7,329 nt of DNA from RGDT01 sp964630925 (GCA_964630925.1 CAZVZK010000279.1:1-7329), one strand, 5' to 3'; shown: positions 1 through 7,289, counted from the stretch's first letter. Notes: a model not told the origin generated them from the letters alone. Numbers and translations: made by a program.

Positions 1-239
1 GCGGCCCGCCCCGGCCGCCGCGGCGCCTCGCCCGGCGGGGCAGCCCGCCTCGGCCGCGGTGCCTCGCCCGGCGGGGCCGCCCGCTCCACCACCCGGTAGC
101 CCAGCGGCGACCACGCGGCCTCGGCGGGCTCCTCGTCGGCGGGGCCGCGCACCGGCGCGGACCTCCCCCCGACCTCCACGACGTCGTACCCGGCGGGCGA
201 CCACGGGCCCTGCAGCCAGTTGAGGCACGGAACCTTCAT
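1..239 (-). CDS. Unrecognised repetitive protein, N-terminal part only
   Basis: This gene enters from the left edge, so only the first 79 residues are visible and its end is unknown. The start is well supported: ATG at 239-237 lies 6 bases downstream of a perfect AAGGAGG ribosome binding site, and the frame stays open to the edge. The protein begins MKVPCLNWLQGPWSPAGYDV and has no signal peptide or membrane segment in the visible part. Two copies of a short motif, WSPxGYxVVE, occur at residues 13-22 and 43-52 (period 30). They are followed by two copies of AAPPGEAPR at residues 54-62 and 66-74 (period 12), leading into a Pro/Arg/Ala-rich stretch. I do not recognise the family. The repeats suggest either a small repeat protein or a short folded unit followed by a disordered tail. 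It is divergent from panB. Coding status is fairly sure; function is unknown. Confidence 0.7.
   Translation of the reverse strand, partial: MKVPCLNWLQGPWSPAGYDVVEVGGRSAPVRGPADEEPAEAAWSPLGYRVVERAAPPGEAPRPRRAAPPGEAPRRPGRA
17..85. repeat. Two-copy 36-bp-period coding repeat
   Basis: Two copies of about 33 bases, at 17-49 and 53-85, share an identical 16-base core (25-40 and 61-76) and differ at only about three positions. The period of 36 bases is exactly 12 codons, so the repeat keeps the reading frame of the partial minus-strand gene and encodes the duplicated AAPPGEAPR unit. It may continue beyond the left edge. Confidence 0.75.
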
Positions 240-245
240 TCTCGA

Positions 246-252
246 CCTCCTT
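246..252 (-). promoter_or_regulatory. Ribosome binding site of the partial left-edge gene
   Basis: On the minus strand this reads AAGGAGG, a full match to the anti-Shine-Dalgarno sequence, with 6 bases before the ATG at 239-237. It is the strongest site in the window and is what fixes the start of the left-edge gene. Confidence 0.8.
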
Positions 253-261
253 GGGACACGG

Positions 262-283
262 GCGGGCCATCGGGATGGCCCGC
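262..283. promoter_or_regulatory. Perfect 9-10 bp inverted repeat (hairpin or operator)
   Basis: GCGGGCCAT (262-270) pairs exactly with ATGGCCCGC (275-283) across the four bases CGGG; as duplex DNA the symmetry extends to 10 bp per arm around a 2-base centre. In RNA of the left-edge gene it would be a stable 5' leader hairpin ending 9 bases before that gene's ribosome binding site (246-252). There is no T run on either side, so an intrinsic terminator is unlikely. It could equally be a dimeric regulator's binding site serving one or both divergent genes. The inverted repeat is seen directly; its role is inferred. Confidence 0.5.
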
Positions 284-466
284 GGGTCTCGTTCGCCAGA
301 AGGCGGCGAAAGGCGGCAACACCGTCACGGAGTGTAACACGGGCGAGGGGGCGTGTGTTGGCTCTCATCGAAAAGTCATCCGCCTCCGCCGGGCGGCGCG
401 GCGCGTGGCCTTCTGTCCCGCCGGGCCGGGGCGTAGGATGAAGGATGCCCGAGGGAGCGCGCATTG

Positions 467-1267
<801 letters not shown>

Positions 1268-1285
1268 CGGGGCATCCGGGACGCC

Positions 1286-2506
1286 TCACGGCCTCACCTT
1301 GAACTTGAGCAGCCCCGCCGCCACCGCCGGGCCGGGCTCCTCGTCCTTGTCGGCGTAGATCGCGCCGCGCAGACGCTCGTTGGCCCACCACGCCGTGTAG
1401 TCCAGCGCCTTCTCGATGCCGGTCAACAGCGCCTGTGAGTCGCCCTCGGCCGATGCGCCGAGCCGCCGCGCCAGCTCCGCCAGGGCGGGGCGGAGGTCGG
1501 CCTCGGTGTTGAAGGTGCGCCCCGCCGCGATGGGGTCGCGCGGCAGACGCCACAGGAAGGCGTTCGCCGGGTGGTCGAGCTCCTCGCGCTGCGGCAGGCC
1601 GTCGGGCCGGACCGCCACGTCGAAGAACACATCGATCTCCTCGATGAGCGTCGCCGGCTCGGCGCCCCCCCACCTCTCGCGCAAGGCCCGCGCCCGCCGG
1701 GCGGCCTCGGCCAACGCCGCCTCCGGCTCGCGCCAGGCGTTCACACGCTCGCGCAGCCGGCGCGGCAGCGGGTGGCCCTCGTCCGTGAACCGCCGGCCCT
1801 GCTGGCGTAGCCAGTCCTCGTAACTCTGCTCCGCCGTCCGCCGGGGCCGCTCCAGCGCCTCCGGCCGGGCCTTCAGGAAGGCGACGTGGGGGTGATCGAC
1901 CTTCGCGAACCTGTCCAGCAGCCCCTTCGCGGCGGGCGGGTCGCGGTCCGCCTTCTCCTTCTTCGGCGGGCCGTCCTTCTTCTCATCCTTCCCGCCCGTC
2001 CCCGGCCGCGTCGCCAGCCAGACGACCACGGCCACGGCGGCGATCAGCGCCACGGCAAGGAGCCCCCACTTCGGACGGTGCGGCTTCTCCTCGGGCGGCT
2101 TCTCGGCCCGGCGCGGCGGCGCGGGGCGCACGTGCGGCACGTTGACCAGCAACGCCGCGTCGAGGCCGGGCGTCTGTGGCAGCGGCATGGCCCGCAGGTA
2201 GGCGAGCACGCGGTCCTGCTCGGGGGCCGACATCGGCCCGGCGGCCAGGGCGAGACGCACGACGCACGGGCGGCGCTCCCTGGCGCGGGGGTCGAGGCAC
2301 GCCGGGTCGTCGGCCAGCTCGCCCACGAGGACGCCGCCCGCCGCCTCCACCTGGAACGGGCCGGCGATGCGGCCCTTGATCCTGTCATCCAGGGCGCTGA
2401 GCATCGCGACGGCGTGCGGGGCGAAGAACGGGTGCATCGCCCAGTCCTCGCCGCGGGCGAACCAGCGGTGCACCGCCACCGGGCCCATTCCTGGGGCGAG
2501 CTGCAT
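1286..2506 (-). CDS. Single-pass membrane protein of unknown function, partner of the adjacent GTPase
   Basis: This 406-residue protein is not one I recognise. Residues 1-125 look like a folded, mixed alpha/beta domain without cysteine clusters or catalytic motifs that I can name. Residues 128-146 are a Pro/Lys/Arg-rich linker, and 147-165 (starting KWGLLAVALIAAV) are one clear membrane segment. A Lys/Asp/Gly low-complexity linker follows (about 167-192), then a charged, mostly helical region to the C-terminus (about 193-406). Basic residues flank the membrane segment on both sides, so orientation is uncertain. The start is firm: ATG 2506-2504 comes one base after the GTPase stop codon, with GGAGG 7 bases upstream inside the GTPase gene. 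This tight coupling suggests the two products act together, most simply as a membrane-bound GTPase and its adaptor. The gene ends 18 bases from the panB stop, so it is probably last in its transcript. Confidence 0.85.
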   Translation of the reverse strand: MQLAPGMGPVAVHRWFARGEDWAMHPFFAPHAVAMLSALDDRIKGRIAGPFQVEAAGGVLVGELADDPACLDPRARERRPCVVRLALAAGPMSAPEQDRVLAYLRAMPLPQTPGLDAALLVNVPHVRPAPPRRAEKPPEEKPHRPKWGLLAVALIAAVAVVVWLATRPGTGGKDEKKDGPPKKEKADRDPPAAKGLLDRFAKVDHPHVAFLKARPEALERPRRTAEQSYEDWLRQQGRRFTDEGHPLPRRLRERVNAWREPEAALAEAARRARALRERWGGAEPATLIEEIDVFFDVAVRPDGLPQREELDHPANAFLWRLPRDPIAAGRTFNTEADLRPALAELARRLGASAEGDSQALLTGIEKALDYTAWWANERLRGAIYADKDEEPGPAVAAGLLKFKVRP

Positions 2507-2507
2507 C

Positions 2508-4631
2508 TCAGCGCCTCCGGTACGCCGGCAGCGCCGGGGTCTCCGCCGCCGCGCAGCTCAGCGCCACACGGACCTCCTCGCCCTTCTGGCATCGCGCCGA
2601 CACGGGGCCCGCCGCCTTACCCAGGATGAACAGCGGGTCGCTGTACTCCGCCCGCGCCCACGCCTTCCGCGCGAACAGCGACCCCTCCACGCGCACCAGC
2701 ATCTTGCCCGGCGGCTCGCCCCACTTGAAGGGGAACGGCCCGATCTTCTCCCCCGGCACGACGTTCGACCCGCGGTACGACCCCGTCGTGGCCGTGCGCC
2801 CGTTGATCGTCACATGCACCTTCGCCACCACGCTCCCCGCGATGGGCGTCAGGTCGCTGCCCGACGGCACCACCACCGACTCGACCACGACGTGGAACTC
2901 GCCGCCCTTGCGCAGCGTTTCGAACCACAGCCAGAACCGCTCCGCCTCCTTGCGCATCGAGCGCTCGGCCTGCCGCGCGTCGATGTACGCCTTCGCCAGC
3001 CGCGCCGCCTCCTCCAGAGCCGCCGGCTCGCCCTTCTTCGCGAAGCGACGGATCGCCTCGTACTCGTCGCGGTCGGCGATGGCACGCTTCAGCTCACGCA
3101 CCCGGCCGTCGAATTCGCCCTTGAACGCCGACGCGCCGTGAGCGGCCAGGAACCCCTGGCACGCCGACAGCGCGCCGTCGAGGTCACCGTCCGCCTCCCG
3201 GCCCGATGCGTCCGACAGGGCGCGTGTCCTATCCCGCTCCTCGCGGGCGATCCGCCAGCGCGAGCCGAGGTCCTCGCAAATCGGCGACGCGGGGTAGCGT
3301 CCGAGGAAGTCCTCCACCGCCGCGCACGCCGCGGCCCACTTCTTCTCTGCCTCCAGCTCGGCGAACTTCGCCAGGACGGCGGGCCGCTCGTCGCGCTCGG
3401 CGAGGACGGCGGCCGCGGCGTCTCGCTGCTCCGCCACCTCGCCGCGGCGGTGCGGCACCAGACGCGACATCCACGACCCCAGGAACTCATCCGCCCTGGC
3501 GAGACGCTCGCCGGCCAGCTCCGGTGCGGCCTTGCGGCTGCAGAAGTCGATCACCTCGGCGGCCTGCGTGTCCGCCGCCCGCGCCGCCTGATTCAGCCCC
3601 AGCACGAGCAGCGCCAGCACGGCGGCGGTGCCCGCGAGATAACCCAGCCAGTGCTGCCGACGCCGCGAGCCGATGGCCTCCAGCTCGTGGTCGATCTGCT
3701 CCGCCAGCGGGCCGACGCCCGGCGTCGCCGCCGCGCGCAGGTCCGACCACACCTTGCGGGCCGCGACGTGGTCGGGCTGCGGCCAGACGTTCAGGCCGAG
3801 GACGTGCAGCCCCCTGTCCAGGTGGCGGGCGGCGCGCTCGCGGGCCTCCTCGATCAGTACGAGGTCGGACGCGGCGGCGGCCCAGGCGAGGGGGGCGTGC
3901 AGGTGGCAGGGGTGGTAGCGGGCCAGCTCGGGCGGCTGCGTGCCGCGGGCGTGGTTGCCGAACGACGACACCGGGAACACCTTGACACGCGCCGCGTCGA
4001 GCTTCTGCCCGATCTGGCGGAAGGCGTGGTGCGCCTTGAGGAAGTCGCGGGCGCGTGCCTGCTCCTTCACGAGGTCGGTGCTCACGGTGCCCTGGCTGTC
4101 CCACTTCGTCAGCACGACGGCGACCGGGCGTTCCAGAAGCGGGCCATCGGCAGAGGGCCGGCGCAATTCGGTGAGCAGGAGGTCGATGGCATCGACCTGT
4201 TCGAGGTCGGGCCGCGAGCTGTCGAGGAAGACCAGGACGGCGTGGCAGGAGCGGAACCACTCGCGCACGCCGGCGGCCAGGGTGTGGGCGGCGGGGCTGG
4301 CGTCCTCGCCCTTGGGCTCGACGAGCAGCCCCGCGTAGTCGCACAATTGCAGCGGCGTCGCCGGCCCCTCATCCCCGGCCACCAGGTCCATGAGCAGGCC
4401 CGTGGGCATGGCGAGGAGGGTGGCGCCGGGGACGCGGGCCTCGGAGAGGTCCTTCCAGACGGCGGCGAGGTAGTGGCAGGTGATGTCGTCGGCGAAGTCC
4501 AGGGTGACGGAGTCGCCGGCCCGGAAGCCGTAGAGGCTGCCGAGGAAACACGTCTTGCCCGCGCCGCGCACGCCGTGGATGCCGATGCGGCGCGGGAGGA
4601 TCTGGCGGGGTTGGCCTTCGCTCATCCTCAT
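2508..4631 (-). CDS. Membrane-anchored GTPase with helical repeats and beta-rich C-terminal domain
   Basis: This 707-residue protein starts with a P-loop GTPase domain (about 14-260). The motifs seen are Walker A GVRGAGKT (20-27), DxxG as DYAG (98-101), TKWD (175-178) and a G5-like SSFG (222-225), so nucleotide binding is likely and guanine specificity is supported by TKxD. An Arg triplet (323-325) precedes one membrane segment (about 328-346), which by the positive-inside rule puts the GTPase in the cytoplasm and the rest outside. Residues about 415-565 form three diverged helical-hairpin units resembling TPR-like repeats (one reads KKWAAACAAVEDFLGRYPAS). Residues 577-672 alternate hydrophobic positions like a C2-type or immunoglobulin-like beta domain. 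ATG 4631 is chosen because a GGAG site lies 4 bases upstream; ATG 4625 is also possible. The order differs from TssM/IcmF of type VI secretion, where membrane segments precede the GTPase. The domain calls are solid at the GTPase and tentative beyond it. The biological role is unknown. Confidence 0.88.
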   Translation of the reverse strand: MRMSEGQPRQILPRRIGIHGVRGAGKTCFLGSLYGFRAGDSVTLDFADDITCHYLAAVWKDLSEARVPGATLLAMPTGLLMDLVAGDEGPATPLQLCDYAGLLVEPKGEDASPAAHTLAAGVREWFRSCHAVLVFLDSSRPDLEQVDAIDLLLTELRRPSADGPLLERPVAVVLTKWDSQGTVSTDLVKEQARARDFLKAHHAFRQIGQKLDAARVKVFPVSSFGNHARGTQPPELARYHPCHLHAPLAWAAAASDLVLIEEARERAARHLDRGLHVLGLNVWPQPDHVAARKVWSDLRAAATPGVGPLAEQIDHELEAIGSRRRQHWLGYLAGTAAVLALLVLGLNQAARAADTQAAEVIDFCSRKAAPELAGERLARADEFLGSWMSRLVPHRRGEVAEQRDAAAAVLAERDERPAVLAKFAELEAEKKWAAACAAVEDFLGRYPASPICEDLGSRWRIAREERDRTRALSDASGREADGDLDGALSACQGFLAAHGASAFKGEFDGRVRELKRAIADRDEYEAIRRFAKKGEPAALEEAARLAKAYIDARQAERSMRKEAERFWLWFETLRKGGEFHVVVESVVVPSGSDLTPIAGSVVAKVHVTINGRTATTGSYRGSNVVPGEKIGPFPFKWGEPPGKMLVRVEGSLFARKAWARAEYSDPLFILGKAAGPVSARCQKGEEVRVALSCAAAETPALPAYRRR
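2514..2518 (-). promoter_or_regulatory. Ribosome binding site inside the GTPase gene end
   Basis: The minus strand reads GGAGG here, 7 bases before the ATG at 2506-2504. It lies within the last codons of the GTPase gene, whose TGA (2510-2508) is followed by a single base and then the next start. This is the arrangement expected for coupled translation. Confidence 0.7.
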
Positions 4632-4723
4632 CCGTCTCCGCGAAAGGGCTTGTAAGGTGATTCGTCCGCCACCCTGTATTCTTTGCCGCCGGGGCGCCGG
4701 GGGCAAGGCGCCGGCATGGCCGC
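4632..4723. other. Gap between hydrolase and GTPase genes, with a hairpin
   Basis: This 92-base gap on the minus strand follows the hydrolase stop codon and precedes the GTPase start. It holds a GC-rich inverted repeat at 4688-4715: GGCGCC (4693-4698) and GGCGCC (4707-4712) with an 8-base loop, plus three more pairs outside a 2-base bulge. No T run follows it on the minus strand, so it is not a textbook intrinsic terminator. It could still slow or partly end transcription from upstream, or mark where a separate GTPase promoter begins. I see no convincing promoter. Confidence 0.4.
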
Positions 4724-5596
4724 TCACCCCTCCTTCTTCGTCAGGTGCTTCTCGAACCAGCCCATCATCGCCGGGAGGATGATGTCCTGGGTCTGCTTCG
4801 GCGTGAAGCCGTGGGCCGCCCCCTCGATGGTGATCAGCTTGCACTCCACCTTCGCCTTCCGCAGCGCCTCGTCCATCGTGATGCTGTGGCTGATCGGCAC
4901 CAGCAGGTCCTTGTCGCCGTGGATCAGCAGCGTCGGCGCCGACCGGGCCGACACCTTGAGCAGCGGCGACATCGCCGGGGCCAACTTGGCATCGAACGTC
5001 AGCGGCGGCTTCAGGCTCGCGTGCTTCTTGATCTCCGCCGGCGGGTCGGTGACCCAGGTGCTGATGTCCGTCGGCGCGTACAGCGACACCACCGCCGCCA
5101 CCCGGCTGCTCTGCTGCAGGACCGCGTCCTTCGACTTCGGGTCGCCATCATCGCCCGTCGTCCCGAGCATGAGCGACAGGTGCCCGCCGGCGCTGCCGCC
5201 CCACACGCCGAGGCGCTCCGGATCGACGCCGTAGTCCTTGGCCTTCATGCGGATGAAGCGCACGCAGCGGCGCACGTCGGCGACGCAGTCGGGGATGGCG
5301 TACTTCGGCGCGCACGAGTGCCGCACGATGAAGAGCGTGTAGCCCTTGTCGAGGAACCCCTTGCCGCCCGCCGCCGAGGCCTTGGCTTCGAACCACGGCG
5401 AGTACCACCCGCCGGTCGGTATCCACAGGATGGCCGCCCCGTTGGGCTTCTCCGGCCGGATCAGGTCGAACGTCAGCGCCATGCCGTCCTTGCGGCCATA
5501 CACGATGTCGGCCTCGATCTTCGGTGCGGCGAGCAGAGGGGCGGACGACGCGAGCAGGCACAGCAAGGCGACGACGCGCGGCAGGGCGGTCTTCAT
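4724..5596 (-). CDS. Secreted alpha/beta-hydrolase (esterase/lipase-like)
   Basis: This 290-residue protein has a clear Sec signal peptide: Lys2 and Arg7, a hydrophobic core from Val8 to Leu22, and a likely cut near Ala23-Ala24. The mature part is a serine hydrolase of the alpha/beta fold, close to the carboxylesterase/acetyl-esterase type. The nucleophile elbow is GGSAGG with Ser135, the acid is Asp230 in HGDKDLLVP, and the base is His262 in AAHGF. The oxyanion region near residue 60 reads PTGGW, where hormone-sensitive-lipase-like enzymes have HGGG, so it is a variant of that loop. The likely action is hydrolysis of small esters or acetyl groups (for example on plant polysaccharides) outside the cytoplasm; the substrate cannot be read from sequence. 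The ATG at 5596 is chosen because it begins the signal peptide; a GGAG lies 9 bases upstream. It follows the membrane-protein gene by 44 bases and may share its transcript. Confidence 0.92.
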   Translation of the reverse strand: MKTALPRVVALLCLLASSAPLLAAPKIEADIVYGRKDGMALTFDLIRPEKPNGAAILWIPTGGWYSPWFEAKASAAGGKGFLDKGYTLFIVRHSCAPKYAIPDCVADVRRCVRFIRMKAKDYGVDPERLGVWGGSAGGHLSLMLGTTGDDGDPKSKDAVLQQSSRVAAVVSLYAPTDISTWVTDPPAEIKKHASLKPPLTFDAKLAPAMSPLLKVSARSAPTLLIHGDKDLLVPISHSITMDEALRKAKVECKLITIEGAAHGFTPKQTQDIILPAMMGWFEKHLTKKEG

Positions 5597-5640
5597 GGGT
5601 CGGCACTCCGGGGAGGGAAGGGGCGGCTCGGGGGATGATG

Positions 5641-6192
5641 CTACGAGGCCGCCCTCCCCGAGGCCACGGCCTCGGACGCGGGGGCGGTGTCGCCGGCCTC
5701 CGGTATGCTGAGTTCGGCGGGCTTTCCTGGGCCATACTCCGTCCCCTCCACGGACCAGAGCAACGTGGCACACGCCAGCAACAGCAGTTGCCCGCAGACC
5801 CAGACGAAAAACCCGACCCGCAGTTCCAGCGAGCCGCCCGAAAAGACCAGCGCCACGGGCGGCTCAAGCCGGATGGCCGGGACACCGCTCGACCAGAGTA
5901 GGGCCCCCAGTGGGATGAGGCTGAGGACCGCGCCTGCCGCCGCGAGCAAGGCCGCGGCCCCGTCCTCCCGCTTCCACAAACACACCACGGCCAACGCCCA
6001 GAGCGGGTTCGCCATCCAGGCGAGGAAATACACGGAGAAGAACATCACAGCCATCCAACCGGTCAGCAACAGGTGCCATCCGTCCGGATCGACGCCGCCC
6101 TCCAGAAAGCCCCCGTGCCCGTGGGCCGCCGGCAGCGCGCAGGCCAGCACGAACACGCAGGCCGAGAGCACCATCAGCGTCGCGCGAAGCAT
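5641..6192 (-). CDS. Polytopic membrane protein of unknown function
   Basis: This 183-residue protein is not one I recognise. It has a hydrophobic N-terminus (about 6-22), either a signal peptide cut near AAHG or a first membrane helix. The exposed segment just after it contains HGHGG (24-28), which could bind metal. Further membrane helices lie at about 41-60, 63-73 (short, perhaps part of the previous one), 80-101 and 127-147. The tail (150-183) is acidic, Ala/Pro-rich and probably disordered. The start at 6192 lies only 7 bases after the stop codon of the haem-motif protein, with a GAGG site overlapping that stop, so the two are probably translated together. A role as membrane partner of the upstream haem protein is a reasonable guess from position only. 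Confidence 0.82.
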   Translation of the reverse strand: MLRATLMVLSACVFVLACALPAAHGHGGFLEGGVDPDGWHLLLTGWMAVMFFSVYFLAWMANPLWALAVVCLWKREDGAAALLAAAGAVLSLIPLGALLWSSGVPAIRLEPPVALVFSGGSLELRVGFFVWVCGQLLLLACATLLWSVEGTEYGPGKPAELSIPEAGDTAPASEAVASGRAAS

Positions 6193-6199
6193 GGGCCCC

Positions 6200-7156
6200 T
6201 CACCGCGCCGGCATCAGCTCCAGCAGGCAGCGCACCGCCCAGCCCGTCGCCAGGAAGCTGATGAACTGGCTCTTGCCCCCTGGGTCGCCGTTGTCGAAGA
6301 ACGTCTGCACTGGGCGGCTCCGCGTCGTCACGATCCACGCCCCGGACTCGTGCTGCGTCCGCAGCAGGTACGCCGCCCCCGCCCGGAACGCCGCGTCGTC
6401 GGTCTTCATCCCGGCGACGCACAGCGCCATCAGCGCCGTCGCCGTCGCGTAGGCGTCGCCCTCCCCGTCGGGGAGCTGCGCCCAGCTCCCGTCCTTCCGC
6501 CGCAGCGCCAGCAGCGTCTTCCTCGCCTCCGCGATCTTACCCGCCTCGGCCTTGACCGACACCAGAGCCCGCAGGTGCCACACGCGGTCCTCGGTGTCGC
6601 GCGGCTTCGCGGCCAGGAGCCAGCGCGTGCCCCGTTCGCGTGCCGCCTTCGCCCCGTCGCCGCCGTAGCGGGCCAGGCCCTCCAGCGCCAACGCCGCGTT
6701 CGTGAACGGGCTGCCCTCGCTGGGCGGACGCGGCATCAGCGCCGGCCAGGAGCCGTCCGCCTTCTGCCGCACCTTGAGGTACTCCGCCAGCGCCTCCGTC
6801 GTGTCGTCGGGCGCGTGCCCGGCCTCGGCCAGCGTGAACAGCGCGTAGGCCGACATCGTGTTGCCGCCCGGCACCGCCTGCCCCTTGCGGACCTTGTCCG
6901 TCTTCGTGCTGAACGTCCCCAGCGTGAACGCCACCTGCTCGGCCAGGAACTTCTCCGACACTTTCAGGCCACGGCGCTGGGCCTCGCGGAGCACGCTCTC
7001 CGTCAGGGCCTGGTGATGGCAGGAGAAGCACGCGCGATTCTCGGTGTAGGCGTGCGCCCCCGCCTCCAGCCGCCACAGCCCCCGGCGCACCGCCAGGGAC
7101 AGCGCGTCCGGCGGGCCGGCATGCGGGGCGAAGATGATGGCGAGTGACCAGATCAT
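6200..7156 (-). CDS. Prenyltransferase/squalene-cyclase-repeat protein with CxxCH haem motif
   Basis: This 318-residue protein combines a cytochrome-c-type haem motif, CFSCH (43-47), with an alpha/alpha-toroid repeat domain of the prenyltransferase/squalene oxidase type. Repeats are marked by DGSW (134-137), DGSW (222-225) and SGAW (271-274). The segment SPFTNAALALEGL (149-161) and the C-terminal FFDNGDPGGKSQFISFLATG (286-305) fit the proteins of this combined type that I know from planctomycetes. The DxDD acid motif of true squalene-hopene cyclases is absent, so it is probably not a triterpene cyclase. Covalent haem would need export; the N-terminus MIWSLAIIFAPHAG is hydrophobic but short and lacks a basic residue. 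An upstream in-frame ATG at 7204 would add 16 residues with four early Arg, but that stretch uses codons such as CTT, TTT, TCA and AGA unlike the rest, and neither start has a good ribosome binding site. It may be a redox or ligand-binding protein outside the cytoplasm. Confidence 0.87.
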   Translation of the reverse strand: MIWSLAIIFAPHAGPPDALSLAVRRGLWRLEAGAHAYTENRACFSCHHQALTESVLREAQRRGLKVSEKFLAEQVAFTLGTFSTKTDKVRKGQAVPGGNTMSAYALFTLAEAGHAPDDTTEALAEYLKVRQKADGSWPALMPRPPSEGSPFTNAALALEGLARYGGDGAKAARERGTRWLLAAKPRDTEDRVWHLRALVSVKAEAGKIAEARKTLLALRRKDGSWAQLPDGEGDAYATATALMALCVAGMKTDDAAFRAGAAYLLRTQHESGAWIVTTRSRPVQTFFDNGDPGGKSQFISFLATGWAVRCLLELMPAR

Positions 7157-7260
7157 GGCGTCTGCTCTCGTTCTTGAAAAAAGATGTCGCTCACGGTCAC
7201 GCATCGGAAGACATCGTCAGATATCACCGCATGAAAGTTCAGAGAAATGCGTCCGACCCG

Positions 7261-7289
7261 TTGACAAGGCCCCCCCCCCCCCTTACAGG
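7261..7289 (+). promoter_or_regulatory. Promoter-like TTGACA-17-TACAGG with C-tract spacer
   Basis: A perfect -35 hexamer TTGACA (7261-7266) is followed after exactly 17 bases by TACAGG (7284-7289), which matches only three of six -10 positions. The spacer consists of AAGG, wait-free of other structure: A, G, G, thirteen C and one T. If real, it would drive a plus-strand gene beyond the right edge. The -35 and spacing are good and the -10 is poor, so this is a weak call. Confidence 0.3.
7270..7282. repeat. C13 homopolymer tract
   Basis: Thirteen consecutive C on the plus strand (G on the minus). Tracts of this length are prone to slipped-strand length change in cells and to miscounting in sequencing, so the exact number should be treated with caution. 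Confidence 0.85.

Larger units (their letters stand above)
240..466. other. Divergent intergenic region between left-edge gene and panB
   Basis: This 227-base gap must hold the promoters of two genes pointing away from each other. It contains a strong inverted repeat at 262-283 and a weaker one at 292-310 (TTCGCC, 7-base loop, GGCGAA). A short near-palindrome, GTGTAACAC, at 332-340 could be an operator half-site pair. No convincing -35/-10 pair is visible on either strand. Upstream of panB, GGGAG at 453-457 is a plausible ribosome binding site. No tRNA or other RNA gene was recognised. Confidence 0.5.

Noticed and set aside
1268..1285. Bidirectional terminator between the convergent stop codons
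   Set aside because: Only a short imperfect stem with a 3-base loop can form near 1271-1285, and there is no T run on either strand.
2508..4631. TssM/IcmF component of a type VI secretion system
   Set aside because: In that family membrane helices precede the GTPase and the protein is usually over 1000 residues. No other type VI genes are present.
2367..4655. A 762-codon open frame on the plus strand
   Set aside because: It lies opposite the GTPase gene, its translation is Arg/Gly/Ala/His-rich with no motifs, and such long antisense frames are expected from strong third-position GC bias. The minus-strand reading has complete GTPase motifs.
4632..4844. Extension of the GTPase gene by 71 residues to an upstream ATG
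   Set aside because: The extension would overlap the end of the hydrolase gene and its translation is low-complexity. The Walker A motif lies about 20 residues after the chosen start, as usual.
5597..5773. Extension of the hydrolase gene by 59 residues
   Set aside because: It would overlap the membrane-protein gene and bury a clear signal peptide inside the protein.
6200..7156. Squalene-hopene cyclase
   Set aside because: It is about half the usual length, lacks DxDD, and carries a CxxCH haem motif.
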